DNA from: Acidimicrobiia bacterium
Lineage (GTDB): Bacteria; Actinomycetota; Acidimicrobiia; Spongiisociales; Spongiisociaceae
Length of the DNA: 40,091 nt
Direction: 5' to 3'
Assembly: GCA_009838635.1 (NCBI GenBank)
Contig: VXRE01000153.1
Location: 42,153-82,243, forward strand
The notes beneath the pieces were generated by a model. It was not told the origin of the DNA. It searched no databases and saw only the letters and a list, made by a program, of their open reading frames with translations. Shown here in pieces: positions 8,639-16,834 of the stretch. How positions within the stretch are numbered: the first letter of the stretch is position 1; every line of letters starts with the position of its first letter. A program made the position numbers and the translations under genes.

Positions 8639-9904
8639 CTACCTGCGTTCGAGGATGCGGAAACGGGTAGGCCGGAAGGGTGCCGGATCCAGGGAGGGTT
8701 CCTCGTTCGAGACCATCTGCCCGATGATCTCGCCGGTGATGGCCGCCAGGGTGAACCCGATGTGGCCGTGGCCGTAGGCAAGGTAGACATTGGTGTGGCG
8801 GGGCGCCCGGCCGATGACCGGAAGGGAGTCGGGGTGCGACGGCCGGTAGCTCATCCAACTCTCCGCGCCGTGGGTCCGCAACTCGGGGAACACCAGCCTG
8901 GTGGCGTCGACGAGGCGGTCCGCCCGCCGGAAGTCGGGTGGCGCTTCCAGGCCGGCCAACTCGTCCGTCCCGGCCAGGCGGAGGCCGCCGGGAAGCGGGG
9001 TCATGGCGAAGTGGTGGTCCATCGAGATGATGGGGAAGGGGAGGTCCACACCCGGATCAGGCAGGTCGACCCCGTAGCCGCGCTCGGTGTCCAGGGGAGT
9101 GGTGAAACCGAGCATCCTGGTGAGGTGCTTGGACCAGGCGCCGGCCGCGATCACCACCAGGTCGGCCGCGACCTTCTCCTCAGCGGTCTCCACCACCGTT
9201 ACCCGATCGTCCGACTGCGCGAACCCGCTGACTTCGGCGGACAGGCGGCGGCCGCCCTCCGAGACCAAGAGATCGGTCAGGGCCGCGCAGAGCAGCCGGG
9301 GGTCGGCCCACGGGCCTCTGGGAATGTAGACACCGTGCCGGAAGCGGCCCTCCAAGATCGGGGCCAACCCGGCAACACCCTCCGCATCCAGGATCCTCAT
9401 GTCGATGCCGCGCCTCCGCCTGGTCTCGATCGCGAAGGCCGCCTTGGCGAACACTGCGTCGGTGCCGTAACCGAGCAGGTGCCCGCCGTCGATCACAACC
9501 CCCTCGGAAGCGCCGGCCGGCAGCACGTCTTCCCAGGCCCTGAGCGCCTGCTTGACCAGTCCGGCGATCGCGACGGAAGCCCGCTCGACCTGAGCGGGCC
9601 GTCCGGACGCGAGAAAGCGCAACAGCCAGGGCAGCATCCGCGGCAGGTAGCGCCACCGGATGGCCAGGGGTGAGTGGGGATCGGTCAACATCCTGGGCAC
9701 CGAACGGATGACCCCCGGAGTGGAGGTGGGAAGGCAGTTCCCGACCGAGAACAGCCCGGCGTTGTGACCCGATGCGCCGTTGCCGGGGGCACTGCGGTCC
9801 ACGACCGTCACCTCGTAGCCACGCCGGAGCAGGTGCATCGCGCAGCAGAGGCCGACGGTTCCTCCGCCTACCACGACAGCGCGCGCCTCATGCGCGGACG
9901 ACAC
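8639..9904 (-). CDS. DadA-like FAD-dependent D-amino acid dehydrogenase/oxidase family protein
   Basis: This 421-residue protein has the N-terminal ADP-binding motif VVGGGTVGLCCAMHLLRRGY and then VVDRS. A second FAD-contact segment VVIAAGAWSKHL follows. The C-terminal pattern YRPSHPDSLPVIGR followed by YGHGHIGFTLAAITGEII is typical of DadA and related glycine/D-amino acid oxidases. It would oxidise an amine or amino acid to an imine or 2-oxoacid, passing electrons to FAD. The GTG start at 9904 is preferred because GGAGG lies 7 bases upstream; the track ORF runs on through the promoter into the divergent gene. Operator site B overlaps this ribosome binding site. The substrate is not determinable. 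Confidence 0.87.
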   Translation of the reverse strand: MSSAHEARAVVVGGGTVGLCCAMHLLRRGYEVTVVDRSAPGNGASGHNAGLFSVGNCLPTSTPGVIRSVPRMLTDPHSPLAIRWRYLPRMLPWLLRFLASGRPAQVERASVAIAGLVKQALRAWEDVLPAGASEGVVIDGGHLLGYGTDAVFAKAAFAIETRRRRGIDMRILDAEGVAGLAPILEGRFRHGVYIPRGPWADPRLLCAALTDLLVSEGGRRLSAEVSGFAQSDDRVTVVETAEEKVAADLVVIAAGAWSKHLTRMLGFTTPLDTERGYGVDLPDPGVDLPFPIISMDHHFAMTPLPGGLRLAGTDELAGLEAPPDFRRADRLVDATRLVFPELRTHGAESWMSYRPSHPDSLPVIGRAPRHTNVYLAYGHGHIGFTLAAITGEIIGQMVSNEEPSLDPAPFRPTRFRILERR

Positions 9905-9914
9905 CTTCAGACCT

Positions 9915-9937
9915 CCGATATTGGGATGCGATATCGA
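9915..9937. promoter_or_regulatory. Operator site B of the island-wide dyad
   Basis: The core GATATTGGGATGCGATATCG fits the shared dyad with one changed base in the left arm. It lies between the divergent DadA-like gene and the first CCG-domain gene. Its left end covers the GGAGG that serves the minus-strand gene. Confidence 0.72.
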
Positions 9938-9988
9938 ACTTCGAGCATTATGGTACGCCGGACCGGGAGGAGCCAGAGCGGAGGGTCT

Positions 9989-11131
9989 ATGGGGTCCGGG
10001 TTCTCCCCCAAGGAGTTCTACGGCGGCATGATGAACAGCCTGGCCATGCAGGTGGCCAGGGACGAGGTGGCCTGGGTGGATCGCCACCGGACGCCCGATG
10101 CTCCGGTGGACACGCTGCTGGCGTTCGGATGCGCCGTCCAGCACACGCCTCATCTGATGCGCGCCGCGGTGAAGGTCTTCGAGGTGCTGGGGATCGAGCA
10201 CCAAGCCGTGGTCGGACGCCAGTTCTGCTGCGGGCGTCCCTTGCAGCGAACCGGCAGGGTGAGGGCGGCGGACAGCGTCGTGGCGACCTCCTATGCGCGC
10301 TTCGCCTCCTACCGACCGCAGACGATGGTGCAGTGGTGCGGGGCATGCATGATCACCTACATCGACGTGGCCAGCCGGCGCATGACCACGCCGTTCGAGG
10401 TAATCCACGTCTCCACGTACATGGCCCGCTTGCTGCGCGCGCGAGCAGGCGACATCCCTTGGAAGAACACGGATCGGCTACCCGTCCTGGTCCACCGCCA
10501 TGACCAGCCCAAGGTCCCCAACGACCGCGCCTACGAACATGGCGGCCGGCCCGGCCGCGAGTTGGTCAGCGGCGCCACTATCGACGCGGTCGACGAGATC
10601 TTGTCATACATCCCGGGTGTCGAGAACCTGGGGATTGTCGAACCGCCCTCGACTGGTGCGCCCTGCGATCTCAAGAAGATCAACGACCGTTTCGTGGGCC
10701 TGGGCGATATCAGTTCCGACGCCCATCGGGAGATCCTCCGGGATCTGGGGAAGCAGGCCGAACGCACCGGGGCGGAGATCGTGGTCACCCCCTATCACGC
10801 CTGCCAGAAGCAGTGGTCCAAGCTGGCCAGCCACCGGCTGGGGGTCCGTCATTGGATGTCCGTCCTCGCCGACGCTCTCGGTGTGGGAGTCGAGGACCGC
10901 TACCAGACCTACTGGCGGCTGGCCGATACCGACGCCATCGTGGAGGCGGCCCACCCGGCCTGGGGCTCGTGGGGGATCAGCCGCGAGGATGCCTACGACC
11001 ACGCTCGCACCCACTTCACGGCCGCTTTCTCGGAGAGCATCCACGACTGCGAGTGCGGCGGCTCCGGCTGCGGCGCCCCCTCCCCCGAGTTGGTCTGGCC
11101 CGGTACGGCCGAGGTGCGCCAACCGTCCTAG
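9989..11131 (+). CDS. CCG-domain (HdrB-like) cysteine-rich protein, copy 1
   Basis: This 380-residue protein carries one classical CCG cysteine motif: C48, C80-C81, then C117 and C120 (spacing C-x31-CC-x35-CxxC). CCG domains in HdrB, GlpC and LutA/LldE-type proteins bind an Fe-S cluster used in electron transfer or disulfide/CoM chemistry. A second, less complete set of cysteines follows (GAPCDL, YHACQKQ), and the C-terminus has a compact DCECGGSGCG cluster. The ATG at 9989 is supported by GGAGG five bases upstream and by alignment with the paralogue at 18205 (KEFYGGMMNS against KGYYTAMAES). No HdrA or HdrC partner is encoded nearby. The electron partner and substrate are unknown. Confidence 0.85.
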   Translation: MGSGFSPKEFYGGMMNSLAMQVARDEVAWVDRHRTPDAPVDTLLAFGCAVQHTPHLMRAAVKVFEVLGIEHQAVVGRQFCCGRPLQRTGRVRAADSVVATSYARFASYRPQTMVQWCGACMITYIDVASRRMTTPFEVIHVSTYMARLLRARAGDIPWKNTDRLPVLVHRHDQPKVPNDRAYEHGGRPGRELVSGATIDAVDEILSYIPGVENLGIVEPPSTGAPCDLKKINDRFVGLGDISSDAHREILRDLGKQAERTGAEIVVTPYHACQKQWSKLASHRLGVRHWMSVLADALGVGVEDRYQTYWRLADTDAIVEAAHPAWGSWGISREDAYDHARTHFTAAFSESIHDCECGGSGCGAPSPELVWPGTAEVRQPS

Positions 11132-11186
11132 GGGATCCTCCTACAGGCCGACGGCGATCATGGATAAGCGGCCGTTCCGGCTCGGG

Positions 11187-12407
11187 TCAGACGAGGTCGA
11201 GGACGGGGAGTTCCATACCGGCCTCGAGGGTGGCTGTCCAGGACGTACCGCAGTCCGCGCCGAGAGCAGCCGCGGCGGCGCCGGTACCGGCGACGGCCTC
11301 GGCGCAGTTCCCCTCGCAGGGGCACCGCTGCACCTGTGACGCGTACTCGGGCATGAAGTGGTGCTTCACGACATGGCGGGCGTCCTTCTCATCCATCCCC
11401 CATGACTCCCAATGGCGGCGGGTCTGCTGGAGCACCTTCTCGGGATCTCCGAGCTTCCAGAGCGTCTGGAAGCGATCGGGAATCCTGATCCCCAGTGCCT
11501 CGGCCAGCAACGACTGGTAGTGCAGGACCGGCAGACGGTTGGTCCCGAACTTGCACCACTCGCGGTGGCACATGTGGTGATGGGTCACGATCGCGTCCGC
11601 TCCCACCGCGTCCGCCTGGTCCTGGAGGTCCTGGCAGACCTCCAGGTACTGCTCGGGGGTGATGTCGTTGAGGACGCTGGGTTCTCCCGGGCCCTTGGTC
11701 GCGCAGGGCTGGCCGAGAGCAGGGCTCTCCACGATGCCCACGTACTCGATCCCGGGGATCAACTCGAGAGTTCGGATAGTCGCCGACTTGGCTGCCTCCT
11801 TGGTGGGATGGACCTCGGCGCCCTCCGCGTGCACCATCACCCGCCGGGGTATTGACTTGCGCCACGGAACGTCATCGCCCATCTCGATCAGCCGGTCGAC
11901 CAGGTAGTCCGTTATGTGGATCACCTCGAAGGGTGCCTCACCCCGCTCCTCTGCGACGACCCGCACGTGGTAGTTGAACTCGATCAGGCACGAGCCGCAG
12001 CACTGAACGTTGACCTCGGGCTGCCACGAGGCGAACCGGTCGATGGCGCGCGCCGCCATGGTGTCGCCAACCTGACCTTTCCCGAAACGCTGGAAGGGTC
12101 GGCCGCAGCAGTACTTGTTGCCGGCTGTCGCCACGAAGTCGACCCCTAGAGCTTCGAATAAAGCGACCTGGGTGAGCATCAGGTGGGGGGTGTTCTGCAC
12201 ACCGCAACTCAGGTTGAGCACCACCTCCGCAGGCTGGTCCGGCTTCGCGTAACGCTCCAGCCATGTCATCTCGTCCCGCGAGATCTGGAGGCGCTCCGAG
12301 TAGAGGTGATCCCGATAGAACTGGGTGAAGCTGAACTCGCTCGCCCTCGAGAGATCGAAGTCCTCGCCCGCTGCGTTCTTCGAGATCATCCGGTCGTCAA
12401 CCGCCAT
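11187..12407 (-). CDS. CCG-domain (HdrB-like) cysteine-rich protein, copy 2
   Basis: This 406-residue paralogue of the gene at 9989 has C68, C100-C101, then C137 and C140, again with C-x31-CC-x35-CxxC spacing. Its middle shows HHHMCHREWCKFG. Its C-terminal cluster differs from its relatives (RCPCEGNC), followed by an alanine-rich tail with one more cysteine that the others lack. The ATG at 12407 has AAGGAAGG upstream. It is the last gene of the minus-strand operon chrA, FhuF-like, CCG copy 2, which starts behind operator site C. It converges on copy 1 with a 55-base gap. Probably an Fe-S protein of the same pathway acting with a different partner; this is inference. Confidence 0.85.
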   Translation of the reverse strand: MAVDDRMISKNAAGEDFDLSRASEFSFTQFYRDHLYSERLQISRDEMTWLERYAKPDQPAEVVLNLSCGVQNTPHLMLTQVALFEALGVDFVATAGNKYCCGRPFQRFGKGQVGDTMAARAIDRFASWQPEVNVQCCGSCLIEFNYHVRVVAEERGEAPFEVIHITDYLVDRLIEMGDDVPWRKSIPRRVMVHAEGAEVHPTKEAAKSATIRTLELIPGIEYVGIVESPALGQPCATKGPGEPSVLNDITPEQYLEVCQDLQDQADAVGADAIVTHHHMCHREWCKFGTNRLPVLHYQSLLAEALGIRIPDRFQTLWKLGDPEKVLQQTRRHWESWGMDEKDARHVVKHHFMPEYASQVQRCPCEGNCAEAVAGTGAAAAALGADCGTSWTATLEAGMELPVLDLV

Positions 12408-12446
12408 CAGTCCCTTCCTTCTCCTCGTCCCTCTGCAATCTAGCGT

Positions 12447-13445
12447 TCAGTCGCCATGGAGGGCTTGGCCAGGCCTTTTCGACCTGGTGATCCGTTCCAA
12501 TCCCCGCCGGATGGACTGCCTCTCGGCCGGTCCTCCGCCGGTTCCCATGCGGACCCCGAAGCGTTCCTGTACCAGCGCGAGGCGCTCGTCGAGGGTGAGC
12601 AGCGGGCAGTTCTGGCACAGGCGGCCCAGGCGGTCTTCCAACCGGTAGGTCAGGCAACACGCCAACCTGCGGTGGATACCGTGCGGGTAGCGGGGATCGG
12701 GAACCGGGTCCCACACCACCAAGCCGCGCAGGGGATTCTCCCCCGGGACCTGCGGCAGGGAAGGGGCTTTCATCAGGGCTTGGCGGTCCTCCACGTACGG
12801 TCGGCCGGCCCCCGCGAGGTACTCGTCGGCGGAGTCCGAGATCATCCCCAACCATTCGGCAGCGTTGGTCCAGAGCAGCCGCCTCGACACGCGGGTGATA
12901 CGCCGGACCGTCTCGAACAACGGAGCGAGATGCGTCCCGTACAGGGTCCGCCAAACGTGAGCGCGCGCCTCCGCCAGAGTCGTGACGCTGGGGGCCGTCA
13001 CCCGCCACGGCGTGGAACGCTCCGGGGTCACCACGGCGCCCTCCCCGAGGTGGTCCAGTACCAGAGTGAACGGAAGCCCCAGCCTGGTACGCAACCGGCA
13101 GTTCCGGGGCGACATGTCGAGCGCTACCCCATGGGCCAGCGCGGTGTAGGCAGCCACCGAGAGGCAGGCCGTGTAGTGGCGGGTGACGCGTGACACGGCC
13201 ACTCTCAGGTCGAGATCGACCTCGGTTTCGGGGGTGTCGGGCGCCGGTGGGTCCTGGAACAGGAACTCGGGTCGCACGGTGTGGGACGCGGCGATCGCTC
13301 CCCTCATGAAGTCGGGATCGAAGTAGAGGTCGGCAGGAACCGTCTCGGTCGGCTCGTCCGCCTCGAATCCGTAGCGTCCCTGGAACCAACGCCCGAGTTG
13401 GCCGATCCCGTCCGCCAGGGATCGCCTCCAGGACTCGGACGGCAT
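12447..13445 (-). CDS. FhuF-like [2Fe-2S] ferric-reductase family protein
   Basis: This 332-residue protein resembles the IucA/IucC-FhuF group. A long helical body contains RLLWTNAAEWLG. The C-terminus has a cysteine group CC at 263-264, then C277 and C280 (CC-x12-C-x2-C) followed by PLLTLDERL. FhuF binds a [2Fe-2S] cluster through a similar C-terminal CC-x10-C-x2-C and reduces ferric siderophores. The spacing here is two residues longer. The ATG at 13445 overlaps the chrA stop (TGATG), indicating coupling; the longer track start lies inside chrA. The operon context with a CHR transporter and a CCG protein suggests an electron-transfer rather than siderophore role, which is inference. The family call is moderate. 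Confidence 0.65.
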   Translation of the reverse strand: MPSESWRRSLADGIGQLGRWFQGRYGFEADEPTETVPADLYFDPDFMRGAIAASHTVRPEFLFQDPPAPDTPETEVDLDLRVAVSRVTRHYTACLSVAAYTALAHGVALDMSPRNCRLRTRLGLPFTLVLDHLGEGAVVTPERSTPWRVTAPSVTTLAEARAHVWRTLYGTHLAPLFETVRRITRVSRRLLWTNAAEWLGMISDSADEYLAGAGRPYVEDRQALMKAPSLPQVPGENPLRGLVVWDPVPDPRYPHGIHRRLACCLTYRLEDRLGRLCQNCPLLTLDERLALVQERFGVRMGTGGGPAERQSIRRGLERITRSKRPGQALHGD

Positions 13446-14713
13446 CAGAAGGTCGCTAGGAGACCACCGCCGGCCGCGGTCAGGATGACCACCAGCCATG
13501 GGGGGAGCTTCCAGAAGGCTAGGAGCCCCAGGGCGACCAGGGCCAGGCCGAAGTCCTCCGGGGTGAGGATGGCGCTCGACCAGAGAGGGTCGTAGAGGGC
13601 GGCTAGCAGGATCCCCACCACGGCGGCGTTGACCCCACGTAGCACCGCCTGCACCTCGGCGCGGGCGCGGAGCGCGCCGAACGACGGGAGCGTCGCGACC
13701 ACGATCAGGAAGGAGGGCAGGAAGATGGCCAGGAGAGCCAGCAGCGCGCCCCCGACCCCGTTCGGCGCCGTCCCCAGGGAAGCCCCGAGATAGGCCGAGA
13801 ACGTGAAGATCGGCCCCGGCACCGCCTGAGCCGCGCCGAAGCCGGCGATGAAGGTGTCCTCGTCAACCCAGCCGGGCCCCACCACTTCGCTCTCGAGAAG
13901 GGGCAGCACCACCGGGCCTCCGCCGAACACCAGCGCCCCGGAACCGTAGAAGGCGTCGGCTGTCGCGATGGCCTGCTCATCGGAGGCGGCCCGGGCCACC
14001 GGCAGCAGGGCCAGCAGGGCGAAGAACAGGACCGCGCTGATCACCGCGGCCCGGCGTCCGGACCCGAGTTGGTACGAACGGGGGGCGGTGGCCTCACGGC
14101 GCAGGAAGAACCAGCCCACGATCCCCCCCAGGATGATCACGATCACGATGGTGGTGCGGGCCGACGAGGGGAAGGCGATCACCGCCAGCGTGGCCACGAC
14201 CGCGATCGAGCTGCGGAACCGGTCCGGGGCCAGCTGCCGCCACAGCTTCCATACCGCGAGTCCGACCACCGGTACCGCCACCACGACCAGCCCGTGTATC
14301 CATCCGGCCGCCTGCTCTGTGAGCTCGGAGGCCGTCAGGCCGAGCACGGTCATGATCACAGCCGAAGGAAGGGTGAACCCGAGGAAGGCCGCGAAACCGC
14401 CCCACAACCCACCGCGTGCCATGCCGATCGCCATGCCGAGCTTGCTGCTTCCCGCCCCAGGAAAGGCCTGCGAAAGGGCGACCAGATCGGCGAAGGTCTC
14501 CTCGTCCACCCACCGGCGCCGCTGGACGTACTCGTCCTGGAAGTAGCCGATGTGGGCGATGGGCCCGCCGAAGGAAGTCAGCCCGAGGCGTAGAGCGACC
14601 CAGAATATCTCGATTACCGATCCCCGCTCGGGGTTGAAGGTTCCGGAACCGGCTCCCGCGTCCTGGTTGCTCGGCTTGCTATCGTCCGTCACCGGTTTCC
14701 TCTGACCATGCAT
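13445..14713 (-). CDS. chrA: CHR-family (chromate transporter type) two-domain protein
   Basis: This 422-residue full-length CHR protein has two homologous halves. The first carries RLGLTSFGGPIAHIGYFQDEYVQRRRWVDEE-type sequence and ALSQAFPGAGSSKLGMAIG. The second carries GALVFGGGPVVLPLLE, WVDEDTFIAGFGAAQAVPGPIFTFSAYLG. These repeated FGGP and PGP motifs define the family, with roughly ten or more helices. ChrA exports chromate by proton antiport. Here the gene leads a minus-strand operon with a FhuF-like and a CCG protein under operator site C, so chromate may not be the substrate. No Shine-Dalgarno sequence precedes the ATG at 14713 and site C starts only 7 bases away, so the transcript may be leaderless or nearly so. 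Confidence 0.9.
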   Translation of the reverse strand: MHGQRKPVTDDSKPSNQDAGAGSGTFNPERGSVIEIFWVALRLGLTSFGGPIAHIGYFQDEYVQRRRWVDEETFADLVALSQAFPGAGSSKLGMAIGMARGGLWGGFAAFLGFTLPSAVIMTVLGLTASELTEQAAGWIHGLVVVAVPVVGLAVWKLWRQLAPDRFRSSIAVVATLAVIAFPSSARTTIVIVIILGGIVGWFFLRREATAPRSYQLGSGRRAAVISAVLFFALLALLPVARAASDEQAIATADAFYGSGALVFGGGPVVLPLLESEVVGPGWVDEDTFIAGFGAAQAVPGPIFTFSAYLGASLGTAPNGVGGALLALLAIFLPSFLIVVATLPSFGALRARAEVQAVLRGVNAAVVGILLAALYDPLWSSAILTPEDFGLALVALGLLAFWKLPPWLVVILTAAGGGLLATF

Positions 14714-14719
14714 CGCGTG

Positions 14720-14742
14720 CCAATATCGGGCTACGATACCAG
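14720..14742. promoter_or_regulatory. Operator site C of the island-wide dyad
   Basis: The core AATATCGGGCTACGATACC shares 17 consecutive bases with site D. It lies 7 bases upstream of the chrA start on the minus strand and about 100 bases before the padR start on the plus strand. Read on the minus strand, TATCGT could be the -10 of the chrA operon, so binding would block the promoter directly. Confidence 0.78.
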
Positions 14743-14761
14743 GGGGCGTCGAGCGATCACC

Positions 14762-14782
14762 CGAGCTCGGAGTCCGAACTCG
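14762..14782. promoter_or_regulatory. Imperfect inverted repeat upstream of padR
   Basis: CGAGCTCGG and CCGAACTCG flank a 3-base centre and pair with one mismatch. The element lies 62 bases before the padR ATG and is different from the island dyad. It could be a PadR self-control site or simply a hairpin; the sequence does not decide. Confidence 0.35.
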
Positions 14783-14843
14783 AACCGTCAGCCCGGAGCT
14801 GCCCGTTCGCGTGCCAAGCGAGTAGTAACGAACAGGTGCCCAA

Positions 14844-15221
14844 ATGATTAAGACCGACCGTATCGATGGTCATCCCACATTCGAAGGCCACAGCAAGCTA
14901 TTTCGCGACATCCTGCTGGGCTTCGTGAGGGTGCACGTGCTCGACTGTGCGAGCAGGGGTCCCGTGTACGGAGTAGCGCTCAACGACGAGCTGGCGACCC
15001 ACGGCTACAACCTGTCGCCAGGAACCCTCTACCCGCTCCTCCACGGACTGGAGGAGATCGGGTTCCTCGAACGCTCTCCCGAGGTGGTCGGCGGCAAGGT
15101 GCGGAAGTACTACTCGCTGACAGATCGCGGACAGCAGGCGCTGGAGGACCTGCGCCCCAAGATCCGCGAGCTCGTATCCGATGTCCTGGACGGCGAGGCT
15201 GTTGCCGCCGGATCCCGGTAG
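14844..15221 (+). CDS. PadR-family transcriptional regulator
   Basis: This 125-residue winged-helix protein is of PadR type. It has the recognition-helix region LSPGTLYPLLHGLEE starting at residue 57, the wing KVRKYYSLTDRGQQAL at residues 85-100, and a short C-terminal dimerisation helix. PadR proteins are usually repressors released by small aromatic or hydrophobic ligands. It is the only transcription factor found in the window and sits beside operator site C and an LLM oxidoreductase gene. This makes it the leading candidate to bind the eight-copy dyad, although that dyad is unlike the ATGT-N8-ACAT sites known for some PadR members. A weak AGGTG precedes the ATG. Confidence 0.93.
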   Translation: MIKTDRIDGHPTFEGHSKLFRDILLGFVRVHVLDCASRGPVYGVALNDELATHGYNLSPGTLYPLLHGLEEIGFLERSPEVVGGKVRKYYSLTDRGQQALEDLRPKIRELVSDVLDGEAVAAGSR

Positions 15222-15283
15222 GCGGCCCGGATCGGCGCCACGCCGGGCAGGAGGATGATGCTTCCGGATAACACCATGTCCGG

Positions 15284-16210
15284 ATGAGGATCGGGCTCAT
15301 GGCCTCGATCTCGGTTCCCGGGGAACCGACGCTCGAGAACGTGATCTCCACCATCGCCCGAGCCGAGGCAGCCGGCTTCGACACCGCATGGACGTCGGGT
15401 CGGATGGACGCCCTCACCCAGCTGGCTGTCGCCGGAGCAAGCACGACCCGAGTCGAGTTGGGAACGGCCATCGTGCCCACCTATCCCCGGCATCCCCAGG
15501 CGCTGGCCCAGCAGGCGTTGACGGTGCAGATCGGTTGCGCCGGAAGGCTGGCGCTTGGCGTGGGCGTGAGCCACGACACCTCGATGTCCTCCCTCGGCTT
15601 CGACTGGTCGGCACCGGTGCGTCACGCCCGCGAGTACCTCACCTGCCTCTCAGGGTTGCTGTCAGGTGCGGAGGTGACCTTCTCCGGGGCTGACTACTCC
15701 CTCTCGAAGGTGTCGCTGCCGCTCGCCACGCTTACGGCCGGCCCGCCTGTCCTCATGGCCGCGTTGGGTCCGAAGATGCTGCGAGTCGCCGGATCGCTGG
15801 CGGACGGGACCGTCCTCTGGCTCAGCGGTGCTCGCTACGTAAGAACGGTGGCGGTCCCCGAGATCGCGGCTGCGGCGGAGGGAGCGGGAAAGCCCCTGCC
15901 CAGGGTGGTGGCGGGAGCTCCGGTGTGGGTGACCGACGACAGGACATCCGCGTACGAGCACGCCGAGCGAGCTTTGGCGGGCATCGGGAGCAGGCCGGTC
16001 TATCGGGCGGTGCTGGACCTCAACGAGTCTTCGAGCCCGGCGCAGGTGGCGCTGATCGGTGACGAGGCCGCAGTTGGTGGACGCCTGGACGAGTTGGCCG
16101 AGGCAGGGGCCGCGGACTTCGCAGCCCAGATCCTCGCCTCCTCGCCCGAGGAGTACGACCGGACCCATGCCTTCCTGGCCGGTTATGCCCGGAGAAACGA
16201 CGTGTCATAG
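15284..16210 (+). CDS. LLM-class flavin (F420-dependent-like) oxidoreductase
   Basis: This 308-residue TIM-barrel protein belongs to the luciferase-like monooxygenase class. It starts MRIGLMASISVPGEPTLENV, has RAEAAGFDTAWTSG near residue 30, VELGTAIVPTYPRHP, RLALGVGVSHD and a later LAGIGSRPVYRAVLDL segment. The short opening strand, the absence of a large insertion and the actinobacterial setting fit F420-dependent relatives, but FMN use cannot be excluded. It follows padR after 62 bases in the same direction and is probably cotranscribed. The role in the island could be reduction or oxidation of a carbonyl or imine, which is inference. Confidence 0.85.
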   Translation: MRIGLMASISVPGEPTLENVISTIARAEAAGFDTAWTSGRMDALTQLAVAGASTTRVELGTAIVPTYPRHPQALAQQALTVQIGCAGRLALGVGVSHDTSMSSLGFDWSAPVRHAREYLTCLSGLLSGAEVTFSGADYSLSKVSLPLATLTAGPPVLMAALGPKMLRVAGSLADGTVLWLSGARYVRTVAVPEIAAAAEGAGKPLPRVVAGAPVWVTDDRTSAYEHAERALAGIGSRPVYRAVLDLNESSSPAQVALIGDEAAVGGRLDELAEAGAADFAAQILASSPEEYDRTHAFLAGYARRNDVS

Positions 16211-16343
16211 ACCGGTGATACGAGCCCCGGGGATGACGGGCGGCCCGTTGATGTTGGTCCCGATCCGGGGATCTAGAGCCGGCATGATCAGGGAATTCCC
16301 GGGCACGCGCTCGATTTGCAAGCCTTCCTACCGATTCCGGCTA

Positions 16344-16366
16344 CCGATATCGGGCTACGATACCGG
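16344..16366. promoter_or_regulatory. Operator site D of the island-wide dyad (best match)
   Basis: The core GATATCGGGCTACGATACC has arms CCG-TATCG and CGATA-CGG, each outer base paired, around GGCTA; only one pair inside the arms is mismatched. The left half is itself a perfect 10-bp palindrome, CCGATATCGG. It lies 40 bases upstream of the small membrane protein gene at 16407 within a gap of 196 bases. The rest of that gap holds only the ribosome binding site and no other feature I recognise. Confidence 0.82.
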
Positions 16367-16406
16367 CTGGGCGTTTTGTGCGCCGGTATGAGTGGGGAGG
16401 CCGGTA

Positions 16407-16820
16407 ATGGCTTGGGACGTGTTCATAGTTCATTGGCTTCATGTGGCCTTCGGAATCTTCTGGGCGGGCTCGATCGCCTTCACCCGGGTCACCCTGTTCC
16501 CCGCCCTCGCCACCCTCCCGAAGGAGCAGGCGGAGGCGGCTCGCGGTTCGCTATTGACCGCCAAGGCCCGCCAGATCACGTTGATCACTGCGGGCGGGAC
16601 GGTCGTCACGGGAATCCTGCGCGGGCTGATGACCGGCGTGCTCGACCAACTCAACACCTCGTACGGGTGGATCTTCATCCTGTCGGGGGTACTGGGAATA
16701 CTCATGTTCGTATTCCTCCTCAACCGCGTGCCCACGCCCGCCTTCCTGAGGACTGTCTACGTTGCCGCCTTCCCGGTGATCTTCACCATGATGGTCCTCA
16801 TGCGCTTCGGCGGCTTCTAG
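16407..16820 (+). CDS. Small four-helix membrane protein, CopD/DUF2269-like, copy 2
   Basis: This 137-residue membrane protein is a paralogue of the one at 6239. Both share FIVHWLHV at the start, an LFPAL segment after helix 1, a central glycine-rich helix pair and a FPVIFTMMVLMRF end. The ATG at 16407 (MAWDVF) is preferred over the track start five residues earlier because GGGGAGG lies six bases before it and the length then matches copy 1. It stands alone behind operator site D and ends 14 bases before the convergent MFS gene. The function is unknown; a membrane redox or small-molecule role is possible. Confidence 0.72.
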   Translation: MAWDVFIVHWLHVAFGIFWAGSIAFTRVTLFPALATLPKEQAEAARGSLLTAKARQITLITAGGTVVTGILRGLMTGVLDQLNTSYGWIFILSGVLGILMFVFLLNRVPTPAFLRTVYVAAFPVIFTMMVLMRFGGF

Positions 16821-16834
16821 TCGTCTTGAGACCA

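Noticed and set aside
12397-13389. 330-residue minus-strand ORF
   Set aside because: It overlaps the FhuF-like gene in another frame and shows no recognisable domain.
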